NCBI GenBank assembly: GCA_963814095.1
Contig: CAWFBT010000001.1
Span: forward strand, 124,001 to 188,000
DNA length: 64,000 bases
Direction of reading: 5' to 3'
Source of the DNA: JACVRW01 sp963814095
Lineage (GTDB): Bacteria > Actinomycetota > Thermoleophilia > Solirubrobacterales > Thermoleophilaceae
Part shown: piece by piece, positions 44,784-52,766 of the stretch
Layout: the number at the start of each line of letters is the position of its first letter
Position numbering within the stretch: position 1 is the stretch's first letter
The notes under the pieces: model-generated
The model's input: the letters and a program-made list of their open reading frames with translations, nothing else
Database searches by the model: none
What the model was told of the DNA's origin: nothing
Program-made: the position numbers and the translations under genes

Positions 44784-46165
44784 CAGGACCCCCTCGGGGT
44801 CGTGGACGTCAGGGCGCGCGACTCGGCGCTCAGCTCGTGGCCGACGAGCTCGGCCGCGCGCTGCATCACCTCGATCAGCGCCGTGCCCTCCGCGATCTTG
44901 CGATGGGCCTTCATGTCGCCGTCGCGGTAGGCGTTCTTGAAGCGGAGCTCGAGCGGGTCCATCTCCAGCGCCCGCGCGATCCGGTCCATCTGGCTCTCCA
45001 GCGCGTAGTCGGCGATCGTCACGCCGAACCCGCGCATCGCGCTCGACGGCGTGCGGTTCGTGTAGACGCAGTGCCCGTCGACCCACACGTTCGGGATCGT
45101 GTACGGCCCCGGCATGTGCGCCGCGGCCTTCGTCGTCCCGTACGGCGAGTGGCGCGAGTAGGCGCCGGCGTCGACGTAGAGCGTGACCTTGCGGGCGACG
45201 ACCCGGCCGTCGCCCATCACGCCGTCCTTGATGTAGATCCGCTCGGCCGCACGCGGCGAGGAGACCTGCATCTCCTCCTCGCGCCCGTAGACGTACTTGA
45301 CCGGCTTGTTCGTCGCCATCGCCGCGATGCAGGCGATCGGCTCGAGCGTCACGTCGACCTTGCCGCCGAAGCCGCCGCCGACCGTGCCGCCGACGACGCG
45401 GAGCTTGCCGAACGGTGCCTCGAGGATGAGCGCCGTGTTGTCGAGCGTGAAGAAGCAGGCCTGCGTGTCCGAGTGAATCAGGAGGCGGGCGTCGGGCTGC
45501 GGGATGACGATGCAGCCCGTCGTCTCCGTCGCCGCGTGTTCGATCGGCGAGGACTGGTAGCGCCACTCGAAGACGTGGTCGGCCTCCGCGAAGCCGGCGT
45601 CCACGTCGCCGAAGCGGATCCGGCGGCAGTGGTGGCCCTCGTAGACGAAGTAGTTCGTCCCGTGCGGCTTGATCGCGGGCGTGCCCTCCTTCAGTGCCTC
45701 CTCGACGTCGAGCACGACGGGCAGGTCCTCGTAGGTGACCTTCACCGCGCGCGCGCCCTGGAGCGCCGCCTGCTCGTTCGTGGCGATCACTGCGACGATC
45801 GGCTCACCCTTGTAGAGGACGCGGTCCTCGGGCAGCACCGGCTCGTCGTTCGGCTCGACGCCGATGAGCCGCAGGATCGTGTACCAGTTGGCCGGGACGT
45901 CCTCGTGCGTGAGCACCTTGACCACGCCGGGAACTGCGAGCGCGGGCGCGACGTCGACCTCCTTGAGCAACGCGTGATGGCGCTCGGAGCGCGCCATCTT
46001 CAGGTGCAGGAGGCCGGGCGGGTTGCGATCCTCGAAGAACGTCGTGCGGCCGGTGACGTGTCCGAGCGCATCGGAGCGCTGGACGGGCGTGCCGATGACG
46101 TCGAAGTCGTCATCCCGCCCGTCGGCGAAGTAGGAGCGGTCGATCCGCTCGGTCTGCATCGCCAT
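44783..46165 (-). CDS. molybdenum hydroxylase large subunit, N-terminal half
   Basis: 460 residues from ATG 46165 (SD GGAGGGAGG). Contains the a/b hammerhead domain (VIGTPVQRSDALGHVTGRTTFFEDRNPPGLLHLKMARSERHHALL...HEDVP), then Mo-cofactor domain 1 with RVVGGTVGGGFGGKVDVTLE, YGREEEMQ and SAMRGFGVTIADYALE. It stops right after HELSAESRAL where the chain would continue to KLRGRG in one-piece homologues. Substrate unknown: purine, aldehyde or aromatic heterocycle. FAD and 2Fe-2S partners are directly upstream. Confidence 0.88.
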   Translation of the reverse strand: MAMQTERIDRSYFADGRDDDFDVIGTPVQRSDALGHVTGRTTFFEDRNPPGLLHLKMARSERHHALLKEVDVAPALAVPGVVKVLTHEDVPANWYTILRLIGVEPNDEPVLPEDRVLYKGEPIVAVIATNEQAALQGARAVKVTYEDLPVVLDVEEALKEGTPAIKPHGTNYFVYEGHHCRRIRFGDVDAGFAEADHVFEWRYQSSPIEHAATETTGCIVIPQPDARLLIHSDTQACFFTLDNTALILEAPFGKLRVVGGTVGGGFGGKVDVTLEPIACIAAMATNKPVKYVYGREEEMQVSSPRAAERIYIKDGVMGDGRVVARKVTLYVDAGAYSRHSPYGTTKAAAHMPGPYTIPNVWVDGHCVYTNRTPSSAMRGFGVTIADYALESQMDRIARALEMDPLELRFKNAYRDGDMKAHRKIAEGTALIEVMQRAAELVGHELSAESRALTSTTPRGS

Positions 46166-46674
46166 CAGACGCCTCCCTCCACGTACGTGATCCCGCCAGC
46201 CGAGCGCCGCCGCTCGGCCGCGTCGAGGATGGCGTTGATGATCGACTCGTAGCCCGTGCAGCGGCAGACGTTGCCCGAGATCGCGCGGACTACGTCCTCG
46301 CGGGTCGGGTCCGGGTTCTCTCCGAGCAGCGCCTCCGCGGCCATGATCATGCCGCTCGTGCAGAAGCCGCACTGGGTGGCGAACCCCTCCAGGAACGCGG
46401 CCTGGATCTCGTCGAGCTCGCCGCCCTCGCGGGCGACGCCCTCGAGCGTGCGCACGTCGGCGCCCTGGATCGTCTCGACGGGGACGAGGCAGCTCATCAC
46501 GGCCTCACCGTCGACCAGGCACGTGCACGTGCCGCACGTGCCCTGAGCGCAGCCGCGCTTCGCCGCGGTCAGGCCGAGGTCGTCGCGCAGCGCGCTCAGC
46601 AGCGTCGCCCCCGGTTGGGTGAGGAACTCCTGCGGCTCGTCGTTGACGAGCAACTCGATGTAGGCCTTGGGCAT
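46165..46674 (-). CDS. molybdenum hydroxylase 2Fe-2S subunit
   Basis: 169 residues. Plant-type ferredoxin cluster in RGCAQGTCGTCTCLVDGEAVMSC and a second 2Fe-2S cluster in QCGFCTSGMIMAAEALLGENP...ISGNVCRCTGYESIINAIL, the two-domain CoxS/XdhC fold. Passes electrons from Mo to FAD. TGATG overlap with the large-subunit gene; ATG abuts the FAD-subunit stop. Confidence 0.95.
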   Translation of the reverse strand: MPKAYIELLVNDEPQEFLTQPGATLLSALRDDLGLTAAKRGCAQGTCGTCTCLVDGEAVMSCLVPVETIQGADVRTLEGVAREGGELDEIQAAFLEGFATQCGFCTSGMIMAAEALLGENPDPTREDVVRAISGNVCRCTGYESIINAILDAAERRRSAGGITYVEGGV

Positions 46675-47487
46675 CTACTCCTCCTCGAGCAGCGCGCGGC
46701 GGACGTGGACGGGGAGGACGCGGCCGCGGTACCACGCGCTCGCGTACATGTCGTCGAACGGCTCCGCGTCCGCGAGCGCCGCCTCGCCGGCGGTCTGGGC
46801 GCGGTCGTGGTCGAGCGGGCCGCCAGTCAGCGCCTGCTCGGCGGCCGTCGCGCGGACGGGCCTCGCGCCGGCGCCGCCGAGGGTGATTCGCGCGTCGGTG
46901 ACGGTCTCGCCGTCGAGGCGGAGCACCGCGGCGACGGTGACGATCGAGGCCGAGTTCTGCTTGCGGCGCATCGCCTTCGTGTAGCGCCAGGCGGACGCGT
47001 CGGGGACGTCGAAGGCGACCGCGGTGACGACCTCGCGCGCGCCGACGCCGTCGTGCAGCACGCCGGCGACGGGGCGGGTGGCGGTGGCGCCGTCGGGGCC
47101 GGCCACCTCGACCTCGGTGTCGAGCGCGAGGAGCGCGACCGCCAGGTCCCCGTAGGGCTGCTTCACGAAGAGGTTGCCGCCGACCGTGGCGAGGTTGCGG
47201 ATGGTCGGCGAGGCGATCGACTCGATCACCGGGCGGAGGACAGCGAGCCGCTCGTCCTTGCCGACGTCGGTCAGCGTCGTCGCGGCGCCGATCACGGCGC
47301 GGCCGCCGTCGACCTCGATGCCCCGCAGCCCGGCGCGACGGAGCGAGACGAGCGCGCGGTGGTCGTGGGCGGTCGTGTTGACGTGCGGCATCACGACGGT
47401 GCCGCCGGCGAGCACGACCCTTCCCTCGCCGGCGAGCGAGCCGACGACGTCAGGGACGGATTCGGGTACCTCCACGCTCGGTGCCAA
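46675..47487 (-). CDS. molybdenum hydroxylase FAD subunit
   Basis: 270 residues from TTG 47487 with GGAGAGGAG upstream. FAD-binding PCMH fold: VVLAGGTVVMPHVNTTAHDHRALVSLRRAGLRGIEV, then ESIASPTIRNLATVGGNLFVKQPYGDLAVALLALDTEVEVAGPDGA, and the CoxM/XdhB C-terminal domain (KQNSASIVTVAAVLRLDGETVTDARITLGGAGARPVRATAAEQALTG). First enzyme gene of the operon; its 5' end overlaps the GntR gene's 3' end by 38 nt, so regulator and enzyme form one transcript. Confidence 0.92.
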   Translation of the reverse strand: MAPSVEVPESVPDVVGSLAGEGRVVLAGGTVVMPHVNTTAHDHRALVSLRRAGLRGIEVDGGRAVIGAATTLTDVGKDERLAVLRPVIESIASPTIRNLATVGGNLFVKQPYGDLAVALLALDTEVEVAGPDGATATRPVAGVLHDGVGAREVVTAVAFDVPDASAWRYTKAMRRKQNSASIVTVAAVLRLDGETVTDARITLGGAGARPVRATAAEQALTGGPLDHDRAQTAGEAALADAEPFDDMYASAWYRGRVLPVHVRRALLEEE

Positions 47488-48241
47488 TGGCTCCTCTCCT
47501 CCTCCTCCTAGGTTTCCCGGCGGCCAGCCGCCGCCTCTCGACGTCCTCCAGGTGCGCGAGCATCGCCGCGCTCGCGGCCGCCGCGTCGCGCGCGGCGACC
47601 GCCTCGGCGATCCGCCGGTGATCGCGGACCACCCGGGCCTGCATCCCCTCGAGGTGCGTGGTCGCCATCCGGCTGGCCACGCCCAGGCCGGCGAGCGAGC
47701 CGACGACGCGCTCGAGGATCTCGTTCCGCGACGCCGCGGCGATGATCCCGTGCAACTCGAGGTCGGCGCGCATGAACGCTTCGTCGTCGCCGATCCCGGC
47801 GGCGGAGGCCTCGACGCACTCGACGAGCCGCGCGATCTCCGCCTCTGTCGCGCGCTCCGCGGCGAGCGCTGCGAGCTTCGGCTCGACGAGCTTGCGCGCC
47901 TCGAACAGCTCGTTGAAGCCCGCGTCGCTGAGCGCGAGCACGAGGCCGAGCGGCCGCATCAGCGTCGCCGGGTCCAGCGAGGCGACGTAGTTGCCCGCGC
48001 CCTGGCGCATCTCCGTGACCCCGATGAGCGACAGCGCCCGCAGCGCCTCGCGCAGCGATGCCCGGCTCACGCCCATCGTCACGGCCAGCTCGCGCTCTGG
48101 CGGCAGCCGGTCGCCCGGCCGCAGCTGGCGCTCGGAGATGAGCGCCACGAGCCGGTTCGCGATCTGCTCCGGGAGCGGATCGCGGACGACCGTTCCGAAC
48201 TCGGCTGCGGGCGGGAGCGAGGATGCCGTCGGGTCGGGCAT
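47450..48241 (-). CDS. GntR-family regulator, FCD (FadR) type
   Basis: 263 residues. N-terminal winged HTH: LPEQIANRLVALISERQLRPGDRLPPERELAVTMGVSRASLREALRALSLIGVTEMRQGAGNYVA. C-terminal FCD domain: LFEARKLVEPKLAALAAERATEAEIARLVECVEA...FMRADLELHGIIAAASRNEILERVVGSL (Asp and three His metal ligands). Basic tail GKPRRRRRG. Likely controls the molybdenum-hydroxylase operon it heads, probably through the inverted repeat at 48247-48273. Confidence 0.93.
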   Translation of the reverse strand: MPDPTASSLPPAAEFGTVVRDPLPEQIANRLVALISERQLRPGDRLPPERELAVTMGVSRASLREALRALSLIGVTEMRQGAGNYVASLDPATLMRPLGLVLALSDAGFNELFEARKLVEPKLAALAAERATEAEIARLVECVEASAAGIGDDEAFMRADLELHGIIAAASRNEILERVVGSLAGLGVASRMATTHLEGMQARVVRDHRRIAEAVAARDAAAASAAMLAHLEDVERRRLAAGKPRRRRRGAIGTERGGTRIRP

Positions 48242-48246
48242 AGCGG

Positions 48247-48273
48247 TAAGGTGGTCCGGCCAATTCCACCGTA
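48247..48273. promoter_or_regulatory. candidate GntR operator
   Basis: TAAGGTGG (48247-48254) and CCACCGTA (48266-48273) are inverted with 7 of 8 matches around 11 nt, between the divergent GntR gene and the EthD-like gene. The long spacer is not the usual FCD-GntR half-site spacing, so confidence is modest. Confidence 0.4.
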
Positions 48274-48288
48274 CAGGAGATCGCCATC

Positions 48289-48594
48289 GTGTTGAAGGTC
48301 GTCTCGCTCATGCGCCGCGCCGACGGGATGAGCAAGCAGGAGTTCATCACCTGGATCACCGAGGAGCACGTCGCGTTCGCACGCGAGATCCCTGGTCTGC
48401 GCAAATTCGTGGTCAACGCCACGGATCCGGACGCGGACACGCCGTGGGATAGCGTGAACGAGCTCTACTTCGACGACGAGGAGGGCCGCGACGCTGGGCT
48501 CGCGTCCGAGCAGGGCAAAGCGTCCGGCGCCGATGCCGCCGCGCACACCTCCGAGCGGGTCCACATCATCACCACCCAGCACGAGCTGATCTGA
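48289..48594 (+). CDS. EthD-domain protein
   Basis: 101 residues from GTG 48289. Ferredoxin-like dimeric a/b barrel of the EthD type: VVSLMRRADGMSKQEFITWITEEHVAFAREIPGLRKFVVNATDPDAD, with ELYFDDEEGRDAGLAS and HIITTQHELI at the end. Such proteins degrade or bind small aromatic/ether compounds. Divergent from GntR; a shared operator suggests it belongs to the same catabolic regulon as the molybdenum hydroxylase. Confidence 0.85.
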   Translation: MLKVVSLMRRADGMSKQEFITWITEEHVAFAREIPGLRKFVVNATDPDADTPWDSVNELYFDDEEGRDAGLASEQGKASGADAAAHTSERVHIITTQHELI

Positions 48595-48608
48595 GCGAGG
48601 CCTCGGCG

Positions 48609-48705
48609 GCGCCACTGCCCCGACTTAGTGTCGTGTGACGACATCAAGTCGGGTCGGTACGTGATTTCGGGGCGGCGTCGGCCCAACCCCTTTACTGCCG
48701 CCGTT
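48609..48705. repeat. convergent-end intergenic repeat, copy B
   Basis: About 97 bp matching copy A (40786-40884). Hairpin: CCGACTT (48620-48626) with AAGTCGG (48646-48652), inner TGTCGT (48629-48634) with ACGACA (48638-48643), loop GTG. Located between the convergent EthD-like gene and the quinone oxidoreductase gene. Confidence 0.8.
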
Positions 48706-48725
48706 CGCACGCGGCAGCCAAGCCC

Positions 48726-49712
48726 CTACCGCACCTCCAGCACGACCTTCCCAGTGGCGCCGCGGGAATCCAGCAGCTCGAGGGCGTCCGCCGCGTCCGA
48801 CAACGGGAAGCGCGCGCCCACGATCGGCCGCACGAAGCCGGCGTCCGCCAGCCGCCCTACCTCGGCGCCGATGGCGCGGACCACGTCCGGCTTCGCGTAC
48901 ACGTAGGCGCCCCAGCCTGCGCCCACCACGTCGATGTTGTTGAGCAGCAGCCGGTTCACGCGTACCTCCGGGATCGAGCCGCCGGTGAAGCCGACGACCA
49001 CGCAGCGGCCCTTCTCGCGGAGCGCGCGCAGGTTGTCGGTGAAGCGGTCGCCGCCGACCGGGTCGATCACGATGTCGACGCCGCCGCCGGAGAGCTCCTT
49101 GACCTCGTCCTTCCAGGGGGCGTCCGCGCGGACCACCTCGTCGGCACCGGCCTCGCGCGCAACGCGCTCCTTCTCGTCCGAGGAGACGACGCCGATCGTG
49201 CGCGCGCCGAGGCCCTTCGCCAGCTGGAGCGCGGCGGTGCCGACTCCGCCGGCCGCTCCCTGGACGAGAACGGTTTCGCCCTCGCTGTAGCGACCGCGCG
49301 TGACGAGCGAGAAGTAGGCCGTGTGGTAGTTGAGGACGAGCCCGGCGCCCTGGGCGAAGTCGAGCCCGTCGCTCAGAGGGAAGACGAAGTGCTCGGGCGC
49401 TACGACGGTCTCGGCGAAGGCACCCAGCATGCTGAAGGCCGCCACGCGGTCGCCTTCCGAGACTCCGGCGCCGTCGGGCGCGCTGACGACCACGCCGCCG
49501 ACCTCGCTGCCCGGCACGAAGGGAAGGTCGGGCTTGATCTGGTACTCGCCGCGGGTCTGCAGCAGCTCCGGGAAGGAGACGCCCGCGGCGTGCACCTCGA
49601 CCACGACGCCGCGGCCTGGGGTCATGAAGTGGGACGGCTCCGGCTCGGGCAGGTCGACCTCTCGCAGCGCGTCCCGCGGCCCCGTCAGCTCGGCTATCTG
49701 GATCGCCCTCAT
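48726..49712 (-). CDS. NADPH:quinone oxidoreductase-type MDR enzyme
   Basis: 328 residues. Medium-chain reductase: VVVEVHAAGVSFPELLQTRGEYQIKPDLPFVPGSEVGGVV, VLNYHTAYFSLVTRGRYSEGETVLVQGAAGGVGTAALQLAKGLGARTIGV (NADPH-binding GxxGGVG), and DIVIDPVGGDRFTDNLRALREKGRCVVVGF. No zinc-ligand Cys cluster, so the zinc-free quinone reductase class. Its ATG overlaps the stop of the sulfatase gene (ATGA), so they are co-transcribed. Confidence 0.92.
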   Translation of the reverse strand: MRAIQIAELTGPRDALREVDLPEPEPSHFMTPGRGVVVEVHAAGVSFPELLQTRGEYQIKPDLPFVPGSEVGGVVVSAPDGAGVSEGDRVAAFSMLGAFAETVVAPEHFVFPLSDGLDFAQGAGLVLNYHTAYFSLVTRGRYSEGETVLVQGAAGGVGTAALQLAKGLGARTIGVVSSDEKERVAREAGADEVVRADAPWKDEVKELSGGGVDIVIDPVGGDRFTDNLRALREKGRCVVVGFTGGSIPEVRVNRLLLNNIDVVGAGWGAYVYAKPDVVRAIGAEVGRLADAGFVRPIVGARFPLSDAADALELLDSRGATGKVVLEVR

Positions 49713-51217
49713 GGGCGCGGCAGACTAACCGGCAACGCGGGGCGCGGCAGCCTCCCCGCCGGCGCATGGCAGCTGCGGCCCGCGCAGATGCGCAGGTTCG
49801 CGAGCCGCCGCTCGAGTTCGGCGCGCACCGCCGCGTAGGCGGGCGACCTGTGCACGCTGCGCAGCTGGTACGGGTCGAGCTTGAGGTCGTACAGCTCGCG
49901 CGGCCCGGCGCGGTGCTCGGCGTAGACGTAGCGCGGGGTGCGGATTCCGTCGTAGTCGAGACCCAGCCGGTCGCCGCCCTCGAGCAGCAGGTAGTCGCGC
50001 CAGCGCGGAACCTGTCCGCGGGCGAGCGGCAGCAGCGAGCGGCCGTCGAGCTCCGGCCGCGGCGGGAGTCCCGCCGCCTCGAGGATGGTCGGAGCCAGGT
50101 CGACGTTGCCGGCGATCCGGTTCGGCCTGCGTCCGGGCGTGATCCCGGGCCCTCGCATCAGCAGCGGCACCCGAATGGCCGGCTCGTAGACCTGCGCCTT
50201 GCCGCTCCAGATCCGGTGCTCGCCGTGGAAGAAGCCGTTGTCCGAGGTGAAGATGACGAGCGTGTTCTCGAGCTCGCCCGCTTGGCGGAGCGCGTCGATG
50301 ATCTCGTCGACGCCGTCATCGACCGCGAGCAGCGACTCGAGCCGTTGCTCGTACTTCTGACGGATCAGCTCGATGCGCGCCGCCGACAGCCGCGGCAGGC
50401 GCTTGATCCGAGGAGGCTTGTCGGCCACGTTGCGCTCCCCGAACCCCGGCGGGCGCGGCAGCGGCTCGCCCGCGAACGCGCCGCGGTGGCGCGGAGCCAC
50501 GGCCGGGGTGGCGACGCCGGGCGGGTCGCCCGGCTCGGCCGGCCCGCCGGTGTGCGGGGCGAGGAAGCCGACGGACAGAAAGAAGGGCGCATCCGACGGG
50601 GCGAGCTCCTCGATCAGCCCCGAGGCCCGGCGCGACATGAAGTCGGTGGCGTAGAGGTCCGGGTCGCGGTCGCTGCCGTAGGTCTCGAGCCGGCCGTTCT
50701 CGTTGACCTTGTAGCCCCAGTAGCGATAGGTCTCGCGCCCCGTGGTCGCATGCCACTCGTCCCAGCCGGGCGGCACCTCGGTCGGGTCCACGTCGCCGTA
50801 GCCGTTCAGGAACTTGCCGAGGTGGGCCGTCCTGTAGCCGGCGGCCTGCAGCCACAGCGGCAGCCAGCTCGAGGTGTCGAGGCGGTCGTAGCTGCCGAAC
50901 GGCAGCGTGTTCGAGAGCACGCCGTGGTTGTGGGCGTACTGGCCCGTGAAGAAGCTCGCGCGCGACGGGCAGCAGCGGGGATAGCTCACGAAGCTGTTCG
51001 TGAACGTCACGCCCTCGGCGCCGATCAGCGAACGCGTCCAGGGCATCGCCCACATCGAATCGGCGGTCTGGTCGTCGGTCATCAGGACGACCACGTTCGG
51101 CTGTTGCGCCGAGGCAACGACGGGCGCAGTTGCAAAGATCAGAGCCAGCAGCGCCGCGGCGAAAGCCGCAACGGTCAGGCGGAAGCGGTGTTGCGCTGAG
51201 GAATGACGAGCGGACAC
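49709..51217 (-). CDS. secreted sulfatase with canonical CxPSR site
   Basis: 502 residues from GTG 51217. Signal peptide RLTVAAFAAALLALIFATAPVVASA. Sulfatase N-terminal motifs: NVVVLMTDDQ (metal Asp pair), PRCCPSRASFFTGQYAHNHGV with Cys82 as the formylglycine precursor in C-x-P-S-R, GKFLNGYG, FTSDNGFFHGEHRIW and the C-terminal DLKLDPYQLRSVH. Extracellular sulfate-ester hydrolase after FGE maturation. Start codons of this gene and the divergent homologue at 51203 overlap by 15 nt. The GTG lacks a clear SD; the signal peptide makes it the best choice. Confidence 0.9.
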   Translation of the reverse strand: MSARHSSAQHRFRLTVAAFAAALLALIFATAPVVASAQQPNVVVLMTDDQTADSMWAMPWTRSLIGAEGVTFTNSFVSYPRCCPSRASFFTGQYAHNHGVLSNTLPFGSYDRLDTSSWLPLWLQAAGYRTAHLGKFLNGYGDVDPTEVPPGWDEWHATTGRETYRYWGYKVNENGRLETYGSDRDPDLYATDFMSRRASGLIEELAPSDAPFFLSVGFLAPHTGGPAEPGDPPGVATPAVAPRHRGAFAGEPLPRPPGFGERNVADKPPRIKRLPRLSAARIELIRQKYEQRLESLLAVDDGVDEIIDALRQAGELENTLVIFTSDNGFFHGEHRIWSGKAQVYEPAIRVPLLMRGPGITPGRRPNRIAGNVDLAPTILEAAGLPPRPELDGRSLLPLARGQVPRWRDYLLLEGGDRLGLDYDGIRTPRYVYAEHRAGPRELYDLKLDPYQLRSVHRSPAYAAVRAELERRLANLRICAGRSCHAPAGRLPRPALPVSLPRP

Positions 51218-52762
51218 GAAAGAGAAGGCGAGGGCGAGGGCCCCGGACACCTTAGGGAAATCGGGCGCCGGGACCTCCTCAAGACCGCGGGGCTTGGCGC
51301 CGCGGCGCTCGGCCTGAGCGGCTGCGGGCTCGTCGACGCGTTCGAGTCCGACTCCGAGGTCAAGCGCAGCCGGCCTCGCAACATCGTTCTGATCGTCATC
51401 GACACGCTGCGCCCCGACCACGTCGGCGCGTACGGCGGCAGCGCGCGGACGCCGAACCTCGACGCCCTGGCGGGCGAGAGTCTGCGCTTCACGCGGGTGT
51501 ATCCCGAGGCGATGGCCACCGTCCCGGCACGGCGCTCGATCATGACCGCGCGGCGCGTCTATCCCTTCGACGACTGGCATCCCTGGTACGGGATGGCGAA
51601 GCGCCCGGGCTGGCAGCCGCTGCCGCCCGGCACGGAGAACATCGCGACGATCATGAAGCGGCGCGGCTACTGGACCGCCTATGTGAGCGACAACCCGTTC
51701 CTCAGCCACTCCGCGCCCTTCGAGCCGTTCCGCCGGACCTGGGATCGCTACGTGCCGGTGCTCGGACAGCGCGGTGAGCGGCGCGACGCGCACGGCGTCC
51801 CGCGCCACGAGGCCGTCATCCGGCTCCCGCCGGTCATGCGCGAGGAGCACCTGATCTGGCGCGTGCGCCAGTTCCTCGCCGACAACGGGCGCGGCGTCGA
51901 CGAGAGCCAGCACGCGGCCGCGCGCGTCTTCAAATGGGGCGAGAAGGCCCTGAAGCAGGCGGGCAGTCACAAGCCGTTCCTGCTCGTGGTCGACTCCTTC
52001 TCGCCGCACGAGCTGTGGGCGCCGCCGCGCAAGTACCTCGACATGTACACGGACAGCGAGATCCCGGGCATCGCCGACGTCAAGTACACAAACTCGGACT
52101 ACCTGACGAAGGAGCAGATCCGGCTGGTCAAGGCCACCTACGCCGCCTGCCTGACGATGGTCGACACCTGGCTGGGGCACTTCATGCGCGAGCTGAAGCG
52201 CCAGGGCCGCGACAAGGACACGGTCGTCGGCCTCGTTTCCGATCACGGCGTCTTCCTGGGCGAGCACGAGCTCACCGGCAAGTCCGACAGCTACCTGTAC
52301 GAGGAGCTGATCCACGTGCCGCTGATGCTGCGCTCCCCGGACGGCCGCGCGGCGGGAAGGAAGAGCGACTACTTCGCGACCACGGTCGACATGGGCCCGA
52401 CGCTCATGAGCATGGCGGGCCACGAGCCCCCGGAGAGCCTCGACGGCACCGACCTTTCGCCGCTCCTCGACGGCAAGAAGCCCGCGGCGGAGCGCCCCTT
52501 CGCCTACGGTGGCTACGCGAACTTCTCGTTCCTGCGCGAGGATCGCTGGAAGCTGATCGCCCGCAACGACAAGTCCTGGAACATGCTGTTCGACATGCAG
52601 GAAGACCCGCACGAGCGCCGCGAGCTGTCGAGGCGCCACCCCGAGGTCGTGCGCCGGCTCTGGAGGCAGCTGGTCGAGCGGACTCACTCGCGCCCGCCGC
52701 GCTACAGCAAGAGCTTCATGGAGTCGACGCCGCGCGAGCCGCCCAAGAGCTGGTACCTCTAG
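51203..52762 (+). CDS. Tat-exported sulfatase-like lipoprotein with Thr at the catalytic site
   Basis: 519 residues. Twin-arginine lipoprotein signal: REIGRRDLLKTAGLGAAALGLSGCG (Cys41). Alkaline-phosphatase superfamily core: RNIVLIVIDTLRPDHVGAYGG, TPNLDALAGESLRFTRVYPEAMATVPARRSIMTARR, VVGLVSDHGVFLGEHELTGKSDSYLYEELIHVPLMLRSP, and LFDMQEDPHERREL. Where sulfatases have C/S-x-P-x-R, it has T106-V-P-A-R110, so no formylglycine can form. A Thr nucleophile would fit a phosphodiesterase or phosphotransferase (LtaS- or NPP-like). Activity is inferred. Confidence 0.85.
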   Translation: MTSGHEREGEGEGPGHLREIGRRDLLKTAGLGAAALGLSGCGLVDAFESDSEVKRSRPRNIVLIVIDTLRPDHVGAYGGSARTPNLDALAGESLRFTRVYPEAMATVPARRSIMTARRVYPFDDWHPWYGMAKRPGWQPLPPGTENIATIMKRRGYWTAYVSDNPFLSHSAPFEPFRRTWDRYVPVLGQRGERRDAHGVPRHEAVIRLPPVMREEHLIWRVRQFLADNGRGVDESQHAAARVFKWGEKALKQAGSHKPFLLVVDSFSPHELWAPPRKYLDMYTDSEIPGIADVKYTNSDYLTKEQIRLVKATYAACLTMVDTWLGHFMRELKRQGRDKDTVVGLVSDHGVFLGEHELTGKSDSYLYEELIHVPLMLRSPDGRAAGRKSDYFATTVDMGPTLMSMAGHEPPESLDGTDLSPLLDGKKPAAERPFAYGGYANFSFLREDRWKLIARNDKSWNMLFDMQEDPHERRELSRRHPEVVRRLWRQLVERTHSRPPRYSKSFMESTPREPPKSWYL

Positions 52763-52766
52763 GCCT

